Shown one piece after another: positions 1 to 10,118 of a DNA stretch of 64,000 bases. Position 1 is the stretch's first letter, and each line of letters starts with the position of its first letter. A program made the translations under genes and the position numbers. The DNA comes from Powellomyces hirtus (Eukaryota > Chytridiomycota > Chytridiomycetes > Spizellomycetales > Powellomycetaceae): contig JAHLKG010000009.1 in NCBI GenBank assembly GCA_025526995.1, forward strand, positions 682,001 through 746,000, given 5' to 3'. The notes under the pieces were generated by a model. That model was not told the DNA's origin. It made no database searches and saw only the letters and a list, made by a program, of their open reading frames with translations.

Positions 1-1
1 C

Positions 2-882
2 AGGGTCCTGGTCAATGGCCTTCTTCCTACGTGGTCAGCCCTTCTCGCATCCGTGGTTCTCACCGCGTCAGCTATCGTTCAAATCTGGGCTGCCGGATGG
101 AAATCCATGTACGTGTGTCGCGTTCTGCGTTAGGAAATGTGTAACTGACAGTTCGCGCTTAGCCCCGTCCACCACATGGCCGCCCTCATCTTGTCCCTCT
201 CATGGTCCTACACATCACCTCCTTTCCGCGTGCACTACCACTCCCTTGGCGAAGTCATTGTTGCTGCGGTTCTCACGACGCTTGTACCTCTTTTTGGATT
301 CGCCACCCAACCTGGCACTGGTCGCACATGGGAGTCTTTCAGGTGCCCGATCATTGGCTCTTCCCGGTCAAATGATAGCAGGAGACTAATGATGGTCGAT
401 TTACAGCATCCCCCCTACTTTCTGGCATCTTATTGCCCTCCTTGCCCTTCAACAGTGGGCGAGGATGGTCGTTATGAACATTCCTGATGTTATCGGAGAT
501 TTGCGTGCCGACAAAGTTACATTCGCCGCTCGCGTCGGTGTCAAAGCATCTGGTCTAATTTACGGTGCCGTGCAGGTATGAGCTCCTCACTCTGTATCAG
601 GAGGTTGACACGCAGTCTACTGACTTTGTCCGATTCTCGTAGGTGGCCTTGGTGGTGCTGGCACCTTTTGTTCTTCCCCCGCCCCTCGCGCTTGGATTCC
701 TGTCCCTCTCCTACCTCGGCCTCAAGACTGCTGTCCGAGTTGTGAACGCGACGCAGAATGGATCGTGGGGTCACACTGATGCCAACGTCGACATCCCGTT
801 CAAGGCTACCATGCAGTGCGCAGGAACCGCCGCCGCTGTCACGTCGGTAATGCTGATCCAGGTTGCTCTCGGACGCGAGTGA
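2..882 (+). CDS. UbiA-family prenyltransferase, 3' part (5' end outside window)
   Basis: Exons inferred at <2..108, 163..342, 407..575 and 643..882; phases close to the stop at 880-882. The product is a multi-pass membrane protein of the UbiA superfamily, which moves a prenyl chain onto an aromatic or quinone precursor. The sequence shows YTSPPFRVHYHSLGE, the MenA-like block, and later NIPDVIGDLRADK followed by TFAARVG, the second aspartate-rich motif. Hydrophobic segments follow up to the C-terminal end. The first aspartate-rich motif lies beyond the left edge. The pattern is nearer to MenA-type enzymes than to mitochondrial COQ2, which is odd for a fungus since menaquinone is not expected; the substrate cannot be told from sequence. 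It runs convergently towards the DUF1295 gene, with 275 bp between the stops. Confidence 0.8.
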
Positions 883-1157
883 ATCTAAGTTTCCATGCCA
901 GGGATTCATTTCTGTTTCATATTTTACTCCGATCTTTTTGTACTGTCCTCTGGCCATCATATATAATCATTTCGCTCAAGCATAGCTTGTTAATATCAAT
1001 ACTCTCTCAAGAACTCCAATGCATGACTGGTGTGATTCTATGTACAGTGATTTCTACGATGCGCTATTGATCACCAAACGTATGGGATGAGCTTGTACGG
1101 AGTATGTTGGCTATATTGAGCCCACTAATGTTCAGGTAAAGAGGTTCGGTTAGTTGG

Positions 1158-2100
1158 TCAATCCTTGACGCACCGCAGCGATCTGTTCCATACCTCGTCC
1201 TTGTACTTCAAGCTCATGTAGCGCTCCAAAACGGGTATCCCTCGCGCAGAGAAGTCCCACAAATGTACGAGAGGATTCCAGAACGCGTAGACATTTCCGG
1301 GAGACATCGCATATCCTCCACGCCAAAGCACGTATCCAGCATAGTTCACGTGTCGCGAGTACTTCCAGAGACCATTCCGGATAACCCGTCCAGTGTTTTC
1401 GGGCTTGGCTTTGAACCATTTCCGTTGCAGCTCCGATCCGGTTTCTATGACGGATCCGACCGCCACCATCGCAGAACCCACGAGTTGCTGTATGCCTAAA
1501 CTCCAGGCCGAGCACGTAAAGGAGAGGAGCGTATTGGCAGTGTCGGCGACGAGGTTGAACAGCGTGATATGTGTAGCATCGAGAACAGTGATTGGCGATT
1601 CATTGATGTACAGGCACCAGAAAATCTATCGAAATCAGAGGTGCGTGGAGTTCAGAACAACATCTTTCAGTAACGCGCAAAGTTGTCGGGCCTATACCTG
1701 TCGTGCAGCTCCAACTGCAGCGATGCCAACGAGAAGCTTCTGCTTTGGCGAAAGTAAGCCGATATGTGGCGTTGCAGCTGTCAAACCCAACAGCGCGTAA
1801 AGCTTGTTTCCCCATCCTGAAGGCAATCAAGATCAGATTCAGAGTTCCGGTTTCCCGACTTGCCAGTTGATTTCATCAACGCTAAACGGCAACAGGCCGA
1901 TGCCTACCTTGCGTGTAGATGAGATATTGCAGAAGAGGGTTGGCGGATCGAAGGGCGACAAAGACAGTCTTGCCAGCGGTGTTGCCTGACTTCCAACGGC
2001 GGACGACAGGTGGCGTCGGCTGTCTCACTAGGTGCTCGATGGGGCGCTTTTCCGGTGCTCCGAAATCGGACGGAAGGGCATATGGCTCGGGCGCTGGCAT
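1158..2100 (-). CDS. DUF1295 / steroid 5-alpha-reductase-like membrane protein
   Basis: Three exons inferred: 1908..2100, 1698..1816 and 1158..1625, giving 259 residues. The introns have GTAGGC...CAG and GTATAG...TAG ends and the phases close. The C-terminal third has the hallmark ENTGRVIRNGLWKYSRHVNY and then a conserved ERYMSLKY block, as in the DUF1295 and 5-alpha-reductase C-terminal domains. These are NADPH-dependent reductases or related membrane enzymes acting on steroid or lipid double bonds. Several hydrophobic segments precede it. The start chosen is the ATG opening MPAPEP; an ATG 17 codons upstream (2151) is in frame but adds an unremarkable stretch. The usual RHPNY reads RHVNY here. 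The substrate is unknown. It is divergent from the ZIP transporter gene. Confidence 0.78.
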
Positions 2101-2452
2101 GTTGCTTTGGGTTATTCTCCGAGCGATGCAAACCAGTGGCAGTTCAACCATCGGAGACTCGCATACCGGCCAAGATCGTCAGGAGGCCAGCCCGCCCTAC
2201 TCTGTGTGGCTTTGTATGACTCTGTCCTACGCTGCCGACAGCACGGTAAAAGCCCAAGCCGCGTGGTGCGACGAGAAAGAACTTCAAACAGGAAGGAGCC
2301 CGCAAACGCTTTCCTCACCTTCTCGTGTAAAGAAGGTTATTTGCTGTTCTCGTCGCTCAGAGTATAAGCAGCGTTGCAGGCAGATATCAGGGCCGCGGCA
2401 ACCTCCCCATCTCCTTTGTCGTCCTTCTGTTCTCTCGTTGGAGATCTGCAAA
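2101..2452. promoter_or_regulatory. Divergent intergenic region
   Basis: About 350 bp between the DUF1295 gene (minus) and the ZIP transporter (plus). It must hold both promoters. The ZIP reading frame stays open upstream through this region, but its codons look non-coding and the histidine-rich start at 2453 is the natural N terminus. No TATA box was recognised. Confidence 0.5.
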
Positions 2453-3499
2453 ATGTGCGGCCATTCCTCTCACTCTCACAACCACCATGCCCCGGCAAGC
2501 GAAGCGTCCATACCGGACGGCACTTCTTCTGTGTCGGGTGCCCCTAATCCACTCGTAGCCGTCCTCTCTCCGTACCTCCCCGAATTCCTGGTGACTCTTC
2601 TCATGGACAAGCACGTCCTGGCGTTCACCATGGCGTTGGTGGCCTCGATGGGAACATTTATCGGGGGTGTGGTTGTGGTCATCCTAGCCCGTATAACAGG
2701 AGCGGATCCGAACTCGCCGGCAACTGCCCGGTTAATGGGAGTCCTGCAGGCGTTCAGCGCAGGTGTCATGCTCTACATCACATGCTTCGACCTTGTGCCT
2801 GAAGCGATAGAGAATCTCGGGTCTAGGGAGTGCATGATGTGGTTCTTTGGAGGCGTTGCCATTTTTGGAGTTTTGGAAGAGTGTATTTTGCCGGACGACC
2901 ATGGTCACGACCAAGACGAACCGGGTGCGGTGAAGGCCACCGAGGCTGAAATCACAAAGGCGGATGGAAAGGCGGGGGCTCCGACAAAGAATGTCGCCAC
3001 CGGCCCGACTGCGAAAGAACGACGAGAGCTGATGCGCTCCTCCCTGATCACTTTCGTAGCTCTCGCAATGCACAATCTGCCGGAAGGTCTCGGCGTCTAC
3101 CTTTCAGCTCTCTCTGATCTGCGCCTTGGGTCCCAACTGGCGATGGCTATCCTTCTCCACAACATCCCCGAAGGAATGGCTGTAGCCATTCCACTCTACG
3201 CTGCGACCGGCAAGACCTCACAGGTCTTGTGGTGGACGCTACTTAATGGATTGGCGGAACCGTTCGGTGTAGTCGTGGGCGGAGCCCTCCTGCACTCGTA
3301 CTTGTCACCTGCGCTGTTGAGCAGGTGTTTGGCTGCCGTGGGAGGAATTATGGCCTGCATATCCATTCATGAGCTGCAACCCACTGCAATCAAATACGCA
3401 GGAAAAGCAGTTGCCACAGCTTCCTTCTTTGGAGGGATGTTCGTCTGCTTTGGGGCGCTAGAGGCGGTAAATGAATGGTTTGGTGGGCATGCTCATTAA
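2453..3499 (+). CDS. ZIP family zinc/divalent metal transporter
   Basis: Intronless, 348 residues. The start is set by a His-rich N terminus (MCGHSSHSHNHH), typical of metal transporters, although the frame stays open far upstream. Eight hydrophobic segments are apparent. Transmembrane segments IV and V carry the ZIP metal-site motifs HNLPEG (about residue 207) and HNIPEG (about residue 236). The loop between segments III and IV is polar, contains HDDHGHDQ-type residues and probably binds metal. The double HNxPEG pattern places it in the ZupT/GufA/ZTP29-like branch rather than with the Zrt1/Zrt2 plasma-membrane carriers. It moves Zn2+ or related cations into the cytosol, from outside or from an organelle; the location is not decided by the sequence. 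Confidence 0.9.
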   Translation: MCGHSSHSHNHHAPASEASIPDGTSSVSGAPNPLVAVLSPYLPEFLVTLLMDKHVLAFTMALVASMGTFIGGVVVVILARITGADPNSPATARLMGVLQAFSAGVMLYITCFDLVPEAIENLGSRECMMWFFGGVAIFGVLEECILPDDHGHDQDEPGAVKATEAEITKADGKAGAPTKNVATGPTAKERRELMRSSLITFVALAMHNLPEGLGVYLSALSDLRLGSQLAMAILLHNIPEGMAVAIPLYAATGKTSQVLWWTLLNGLAEPFGVVVGGALLHSYLSPALLSRCLAAVGGIMACISIHELQPTAIKYAGKAVATASFFGGMFVCFGALEAVNEWFGGHAH

Positions 3500-3700
3500 C
3501 CTACATTGTATAATAGTGACCACAATAGAGTAATAGACACTATCATTCGAGATTGTTTGAAATCCGTATAACGCAAGGTTTGGCTCACAAGATTTCTTTA
3601 AGCTGTAAAAGTACAGCGAGTAGCGCACCCATGTTGGAAAAAATTTACAGATAACAATAAATAAGTATACAAATGTGTGCAAATGGGACTTCAACGGTAT

Positions 3701-6700
3701 CTATCTACCCCAAACGTCTTCCCCTCTGCCAGCTGGGCTGCGCATGTGTCTGTCATAAAGAGCTCGTTCCCACTCAGTGCTTGCGGAGAGCGGACGTCGG
3801 TGCGGAGATGTCGGCGGCGTCGGCACTAGTAGTTTATCCAATGGCTTCAAATGATGCTTTGTCATCTGCATCTTTGGACGGTCGGAGGTAATCTTTGGAG
3901 GTAGTCCTTTGTTGTGTTCCAGCTTCTCGAGCCTCTCGCCCATCTTTTTGAACTCGTTCATCAATGCAGTAAGACTGTCGTCTGTCTGCGGCTTCGTCTT
4001 GTTGCTGGCTGAGAGCGAGGCTGGCTGAGATCGGGAAGTGCCCTCAATGCGTAACAACTCGCGCTCGACGCAGCGACGACCGCGGCGCTCAGCCAGAAGC
4101 TCGTCTGACAGTTCCTGGTTGGCTAGTTGGAGTTCCGTCAGTGATTCGTGGAGGGTATGCATCTCGCGCGCCGAGGCAGCCAGTGTAGTGTTCAGATATG
4201 TGTCTCGCGCGGCAAGCCGTTTGCGAGTATCGTGCAAGGCGTGGATCAAGGCAGGACCTTTTGTCACGAGAGTAGAGAGACCGTTTACAAGTTCTTCCAG
4301 TTGATTTGTTGCGGGTTGCATTGGTGGATCGCTTTCCAGTCCCAGAGTCTTGAGAAGGGCTGTCACTTCTGATGTGTACGAAAGAATATGCTGTTGCTGT
4401 GCCTCGAGTTCGGCCACCTGACTATTCAGCTCCGATACCCGCGACTCATTGGCTCGCACCAGGTCTCGAGTAACGGGTTCTGTGGTGTCAGAAGCGCCGG
4501 TGGTGTCGATGGTATCAATTTTCTTCCCACTGTTCAACAATGCCGAGATTTCTTGTTTCATGACAATGATCAGCTCATCCACCGCCTCAATGTTCGGGAT
4601 CCCGCCCCATCGCGCAATAATGTGTTCCCTCATGACTTCGACGCTTTCATCTTTGACAGGTGTCCCGAGGTATGCTTTCCATGCCGGGCCACCTCGTCCT
4701 TCCCGCAGCTCGTTGGAAAGTACAGTCAAATGTTTGACCTCCTCGGTCCAGAAGACGACGAACGGCGCGACTTCTTCCTGAGAACTTGTCTCATCGCACA
4801 TGGTTGTGTTGCCGGCCTCGGATGTGAAGGAAGCGTCCGCGCTGTGAGGTGGATCGCGCGAGTCGCAGTTGTTGAATAACCACAGATCTTCGTCAATGTC
4901 ACATACAGTCATGGAGTCGTTGCCGAGATCCATGTGGCTGTGGGGCCTTGGCAACTCCTTCTGCGCTTGAACCGTACCAGCATGAAGAAACTCTGTCTCG
5001 TAAAGATAGCTGAGCACCAAGTGCTTGTCCACGATAGCCTGCTGATGCAGATCTGCTATCCCGTCGTTCTCGTCTGCTGTCCGGCCCTTGGCTTGTATTG
5101 GCATTTCTCCTATCCTATTGTACTCGTCTGCGATCCGGCTCTGGTCTTGTACCGTTCCAATCCGAAGAAACTCTGTCTCGTAGAGGTAACTAAGCATCAG
5201 GTGGCTGTCCACAATGGTTTGATGCATGTCTGTTACGCTGTCTTTCTCTTCTGGGGCGGGAAGTTGGTCTTGCGTCGCGTCAGCACGAAGGAATTCTTTC
5301 TCGTAGAGGTAACTCAGCCTCAAGTGGCTATCCACAATACTTTGCTCTGCCATGTTGTTGGTCTCATCTGCGGTCGGTTTCTGAGGCTGTACCGCTCCAG
5401 CGCGAAGAAATTCTGTCTCATAGAGGTAACTCAGCATCAAGTGGCTATCTACAACACTTTGCTGATGCATATTTTCCATGCTGTCATTCTCATCTGCGGC
5501 GCGACTCTGTCCTTGTACCGCGCCAGCCTGCAGAAACTCCCCCTCGTAACGGTAACTGAGCATCAAGTGGCTGTCCACAATACTTTGCTCGTCTGCGGCT
5601 GGACTCGGGGTTTGTTCAGCGACACGAAGAAACTCCGTCTCGTAGAGGTAACTCAGCATCAAGTGGCTGTCGACGATACTCTGCTGATGCATATTTTCCA
5701 TGCTGTCATTCTCATCTGCGGCGCGACTCTGTCCTTGTACCGCGCCAGCCTGCAGAAACTCTCCCTCGTAACGGTAACTGAGCATCAAGTGGCTGTCCAC
5801 GATGCTTTGCTCATCTGCGGCTGGAGTCGGGGTTTGTTCAGCGACACGAAGAAACTCCGTCTCGTAGAGGTAACTCAGCATCAAGTGTCTGTCGACGATA
5901 CTCTGCTGATGCATATCTGCCATGCTGTCGTTCTCATCTGCGGTGGGTTGCTGATCTTGTACCGCTCCACGAATGAACTCTGTCTCGTAGAGGTAGCTGA
6001 GCATCAAATGGCTATCCACAATGCTTTGCGAGTGAATGTCTGGCATGTTGTCGTTTTCATTTGCGGTCGGTTGCTGGTCGTGTACCGCTCCACGAATGAA
6101 CTCCGTCTCGTAGAGGTAGCTGAGCATCAGATGGCTATCCACAATACTTTGCTGACGCATATCTGCGAGCCCATCGTTCTCATCTGGCGTAGGGTGCGTT
6201 TCCATTTTGCTAATGATCTCCCGGACCTCCTGGTCAGTCGGCCAAGCGTACTCGTCCCACGCAACGTCAAAGGCATTCCTCCCATAGCTGTCGTCATCGT
6301 CGCCCAGCTCTACCTCAGTTCCCCCTTCGCTTGACACAATGATGCGAGGCATCACATCTGATGTTCGTACGTTGTCAGCAATGTCTCGCGTGAGTGGAAC
6401 CTCATCGTCGTTCGTGGTTTGTCCCGGATCCGACATTGCGTGTAGGTCATCGAATAATGCTTCGTACAGATAACTAAGCCCAAGATGGTCATCGGCCGTC
6501 GCTTGTTCGTCCACACTCGCTGTAGCCATTTCGTCCTCGTGCACCACTTTGCACGGCTCGTGGGACAGGAACTCTTCCTCGTAGACATAACTTAGATGCA
6601 GGTGCTGATCGATCGTCGTCTGCTCATCTACCGCCGTGGCCATTTCATCTGGGCTTGATTCGGATAAGGTTGCGTCCAACGACCTCTGTAGTTTTTCGTA

Positions 6701-7294
6701 GACATAGCTCAGTCGCAGATGCTCATCGATGGTCTTCTGCTCATCTGTCATCGCGACGGTTTCTTCATGTGCTGGCTCCCGTATGGCCATATCCGCTGGC
6801 TTCTCAACCTGTTCCTTGTCGATACGGTGGTCTTGCAAGGTTTGTCGAACAAACATATCTTGGTACGCGTATGACAATGCAAGATGCACATCCACAGTCT
6901 TCTGCTCTCCGTGTCGAGAGGTCGGACTATGTACTCCAGGAGACGCGGGATGGGTGTCGGCTTGCCCATTCGATTCATTCGGAGATGGCAGGTGAGTTGC
7001 ATCAATCGGGAAGTCTCGGTGTTGAAATGACTTTTCGTATTCCAATGCAAGCAGAAGGTCATGATCGGCATGGTCATGTTCCGAGCGGGTATTCGAGTTA
7101 TCATCAGGTAGAGAAACAGGCGACAGTTCATCGAGAGGGCTGATGGGATCGTTCGGTGACCACTGTTCCGAATTGGCCGGACTCCATGTATCAGTAAAAT
7201 ACGAATTGATGAGCAAAGACAAACGCTGGGGATTGCCCTCCCGCAGTTTCTCGTCGCTCAAAATCCCAGGCTGTTCGCTGTTGTCTGTTGCCAT
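3701..7294 (-). CDS. LSYLYE-repeat protein with C-terminal coiled coil, unknown family
   Basis: A single uninterrupted frame of 1197 residues; I do not recognise the family. The N-terminal two thirds are acidic, low in order, and carry about 14 clear copies of a motif of the form (V/I)D-x-HLxLSYxYExEF, between about residues 130 and 775, plus a degenerate copy near residue 80. Spacers of 15-45 residues are rich in D, E, N, Q and often include ADEND and MHQQSI. Copies 5-14 are highly alike; copies 1-4 are more diverged. The C-terminal third is different: a predicted globular piece, then coiled coil (about residues 915-1060) and a basic tail with PTPPTSPHRRP. The layout suggests a scaffold presenting many identical short docking sites, anchored through the coiled coil. 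No signal peptide or membrane segment is visible. Function is inference only. Confidence 0.85.
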   Translation of the reverse strand: MATDNSEQPGILSDEKLREGNPQRLSLLINSYFTDTWSPANSEQWSPNDPISPLDELSPVSLPDDNSNTRSEHDHADHDLLLALEYEKSFQHRDFPIDATHLPSPNESNGQADTHPASPGVHSPTSRHGEQKTVDVHLALSYAYQDMFVRQTLQDHRIDKEQVEKPADMAIREPAHEETVAMTDEQKTIDEHLRLSYVYEKLQRSLDATLSESSPDEMATAVDEQTTIDQHLHLSYVYEEEFLSHEPCKVVHEDEMATASVDEQATADDHLGLSYLYEALFDDLHAMSDPGQTTNDDEVPLTRDIADNVRTSDVMPRIIVSSEGGTEVELGDDDDSYGRNAFDVAWDEYAWPTDQEVREIISKMETHPTPDENDGLADMRQQSIVDSHLMLSYLYETEFIRGAVHDQQPTANENDNMPDIHSQSIVDSHLMLSYLYETEFIRGAVQDQQPTADENDSMADMHQQSIVDRHLMLSYLYETEFLRVAEQTPTPAADEQSIVDSHLMLSYRYEGEFLQAGAVQGQSRAADENDSMENMHQQSIVDSHLMLSYLYETEFLRVAEQTPSPAADEQSIVDSHLMLSYRYEGEFLQAGAVQGQSRAADENDSMENMHQQSVVDSHLMLSYLYETEFLRAGAVQPQKPTADETNNMAEQSIVDSHLRLSYLYEKEFLRADATQDQLPAPEEKDSVTDMHQTIVDSHLMLSYLYETEFLRIGTVQDQSRIADEYNRIGEMPIQAKGRTADENDGIADLHQQAIVDKHLVLSYLYETEFLHAGTVQAQKELPRPHSHMDLGNDSMTVCDIDEDLWLFNNCDSRDPPHSADASFTSEAGNTTMCDETSSQEEVAPFVVFWTEEVKHLTVLSNELREGRGGPAWKAYLGTPVKDESVEVMREHIIARWGGIPNIEAVDELIIVMKQEISALLNSGKKIDTIDTTGASDTTEPVTRDLVRANESRVSELNSQVAELEAQQQHILSYTSEVTALLKTLGLESDPPMQPATNQLEELVNGLSTLVTKGPALIHALHDTRKRLAARDTYLNTTLAASAREMHTLHESLTELQLANQELSDELLAERRGRRCVERELLRIEGTSRSQPASLSASNKTKPQTDDSLTALMNEFKKMGERLEKLEHNKGLPPKITSDRPKMQMTKHHLKPLDKLLVPTPPTSPHRRPLSASTEWERALYDRHMRSPAGRGEDVWGR
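5461..5904 (-). repeat. Recent 222-bp tandem duplication inside the LSYLYE-repeat gene
   Basis: The segments starting at 5461 and 5683 are nearly identical over 222 bp (74 codons, two motif copies each) and differ at only a few positions. The period is a multiple of three, so the frame is kept. It indicates recent unequal crossing-over in the array. Confidence 0.85.
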
Positions 7295-8856
7295 TTTTGC
7301 TATATATTCTCAAGTCCACTGCCTTGTCTTCTTTTTCTCCGGATACGGGACGCACGGGAAAGGGTATGTGGATGCAGCTGGACGAGCAATGGCCAGATCC
7401 CAATGACTCTCTTGTGTATTGCTCTGTGCAGCGATTGACAGGAGACAGAGAGGGGAGACGGCCATTGGGAGCAATTTAACGATTGAGGGCGTATTAATAG
7501 TTGGCCGCTGCGCAATAACGGCGATTTGGCCAAAAGTTAAAGACATTTCTGAGCGGCGCGCGCGTTTCATATTGTGGCGTTTCCCCTGATTAATGAATTG
7601 CGCAGACACGCGTTTCCCGCTGGTTCCCGAAGACTTGACGATTAGATTTGACGCGCTCGCAGCGGCTCGTTTAAGAAGCTTTGGCCAATCACTACAGCAG
7701 GTACAGCAACTGAACCAAAGTCAATTCGGCTTTGCTTTTGGCCCCGTCCAGATAACAACAACACCAATCTCTTTCGGAGGGCAAAGATACATCTCTAATG
7801 ACCACAAACATTCATACTTCCGTCGTCGCTTCTGTTTCGCACTCTCAAGGCATGCGCAACTGAGGTACACGGGTCTATGGCTACCATTGTGGCATGAGCT
7901 CCATCTACAAAAAAGTATGCTGTCTCGACTTCAGGGATTTACAGATGGTAAACTGCTGGTGGCAAAAGTGGCTGGCACAATGACGCTGAGGGGACAGTAA
8001 AATCGTCCCTCTCGTAGAAGGATCTGAGGTTGGCGGGATGTGAGGCTTTTATTGAAAGGGGGATGATTGTGGTGGCGCACGTGCCGTAATCCAGACCCGA
8101 CTTGTTCTCTTCTTTGCATACAGTCAATTCCGTCGTCTCCCAAAAGTAAGAGTGGTGGCCTGGATCCACAATTCCAAAGTCAATCGCTGCCTCCTTTCAA
8201 TTGTCGTGACATAAATACACCCACGTTCCGTCGCATAGGAAAGCCACGCGCGACAGTCAGTGGAAGCATAAATCTAGTCAAGCAGTATCACGTGACCAGC
8301 CACAGCAAGCCAGCATGTGGCTGGAACCGTCCGTTTCTGGCCGGGGCGAGCTCTCAGAAGGCCATCGGCAGCAGAATTGGCGAAACACCCTCTGGAAGCC
8401 GTCATCCAAGTGGACTTTTTCATTCAAGTCCGGATTAGCAGAGTACGTATCCATCCATCCATCCATCCGTTTAGCAGGGCGCTGTGCTGTTCGGGATATA
8501 TGGGATTTATGGCGAAAATGGGACCGGTCGGAGGCAGCGAACGAAGGCATGAGGTCGAATGTGGTGGGAGAGCCATAGCGAAATGGACAAATGAACAATG
8601 CGAATACCGCCATAGCAGCACTGCGACATACGACCAAACGATACGATCAGAACGACAGCGTTAACGACCGGGTCACCAAGGATGTGGGAACGCTGAATGA
8701 TCTGATTGAGTTATTGAGAATGGAGAACAGCATGGGCCCTGACAAAATCTTGCCCTGCGATGGCAGCACTGAGTGGATGGGGAGCACAACGCTGAAAGAG
8801 CTACCGAAAGTTCCAGACGAGTTGACTAACGGAATGTTTCTCAACCAGCCGTCAGA
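7295..8856. other. Intergenic region, divergent promoters
   Basis: About 1.56 kb between the LSYLYE-repeat gene (minus) and eL13 (plus). Open frames here have no recognisable content. It holds a short CCATC microsatellite at 8451-8468, a CACGTG E-box in ATCACGTGACC near 8287-8297, and a 270-bp open frame (8591-8860) whose TGA overlaps the eL13 start. No RNA gene was recognised. Confidence 0.45.
8451..8468. repeat. CCAT microsatellite
   Basis: A run of CCAT units, about 4.5 copies, in the intergenic region upstream of the eL13 gene. Confidence 0.8.
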
Positions 8857-9658
8857 ATGAAGCACAACAATGTCTTGCCCAACCAGCACTTCCGAAAGGA
8901 CTGGCAGCTGCATGTGAAGACATGGTTCGACCAGCCCGGCAAGAAGAAGTCCCGACGTGTTCAGAGGATCAAGAAGGCTGCCCAGATCGCCCCCCGTCCC
9001 GTTGACGGTCTTCTCCGTCCCGCCGTCCGTGGTCAGACCGTCAAGTACAACATGAAGTTGCGTGCTGGCCGTGGATTCACCCTTGAAGAACTCAAGGTAT
9101 ATTCATCGATCGCGATAGCAGTCTTGGCTTTTTGTTTTGGGCTCGGTACTTTTCTGCGCATGAGATGCTGATGGAAGATTTTGCAATTCTGCTTAGGCTG
9201 CTGGTATCCGTCGCAAGGAGGCCCGTTCCATCGGTGTCTCCGTCGACCACCGTCGCAGGAACCGATCCGTTGAGGGTCTTGAGGCCAACGTGCAGCGTCT
9301 GAAGGAGTACTCTGCCCGCCTCATTGTGTTCCCCAAGAAGGCCAACAAGCCCAAGAAGGGAGACGCTGATGTATGGAGACTTTTTCATTTCTACTAAAAC
9401 AGTACTCGAAAGTGCGGCCGCTGATTCGTATTCTTCTCTCTCATCTAGGCTCAGACTGTGGCCGCCGCTACCCAGCTCCGTGGTGCCATCCTGCCCATTG
9501 CCCAACCTGAGAACACTGACGTCGAGCGTCCTCTGGGCGATGCCCCTAAGGTTCACGCTTACGCGACTCTCCGCAAGGCGCGTTCCGACAAGCGCCTCAA
9601 GGGTGTGCGTGAAGCGCGTGCCAAGGCCGCTGCTGAGGAAGAGAAGGCCAAGAAGTAG
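8857..9658 (+). CDS. RPL13: 60S ribosomal protein eL13
   Basis: Exons 8857..9096, 9197..9370 and 9449..9658 give 207 residues, the usual eL13 length. The protein is a structural component of the large ribosomal subunit. Diagnostic stretches are HFRKDWQ near the N terminus, [23 protein letters not shown] at the first splice junction, then the RRRNRSVE and NVQRLKEY blocks and a Lys/Ala-rich tail ending in EEEKAKK. Codon choice is strongly biased to C-ending and AAG codons, as expected of a highly expressed gene. The introns (100 and 78 nt) have standard ends. Confidence 0.97.
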
Positions 9659-10118
9659 ATGTTTCATTCTACTCTGTTAATGTAAAATATATCTCGATGA
9701 GCCAGCAACACCCCACTAGCATCCTATCCATGCGTCTTTAAGAAGAAACACTCTGAAAAGAACACTTTGACCGTTTGAAAAAATTGATTGGACCATTGCA
9801 AAGTTATACCTGCTCAAATGAAGGTGGGACACTTCAGATGTCGCTGTGTACAGCCAGCGGAACGATGGCGAGGTTCACGCATGGACAATCGACATCAGCT
9901 CATGACGCAGAAAGCAATTCCACCATGTGGCGGGCTGATCACTCGATTTACTTCTTCACCATGAACTAGACGTCCTTCATATTCACGCGTGTTAGTTTAC
10001 GCAAAAATGTGACTCATATATTCGAGTTGGTTAGTTAAAAACACACGAGATCAAAAAATACGGGACAACTCGGTCAGAGTTGGAATATAAAGGTGTGTGT
10101 TCTGATGTCGAGCAATGC
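9659..10118. other. Convergent intergenic region
   Basis: About 460 bp between the ends of eL13 (plus) and the bZIP gene (minus). AT-rich, probably both 3' untranslated regions. No gene seen. Confidence 0.5.

Noticed and set aside
4934..6334. 466-codon plus-strand open frame with its own internal repeats
   Set aside because: It is the exact antisense of the LSYLYE repeats; its repeats mirror those of the minus-strand gene, and its codon content is unnatural.
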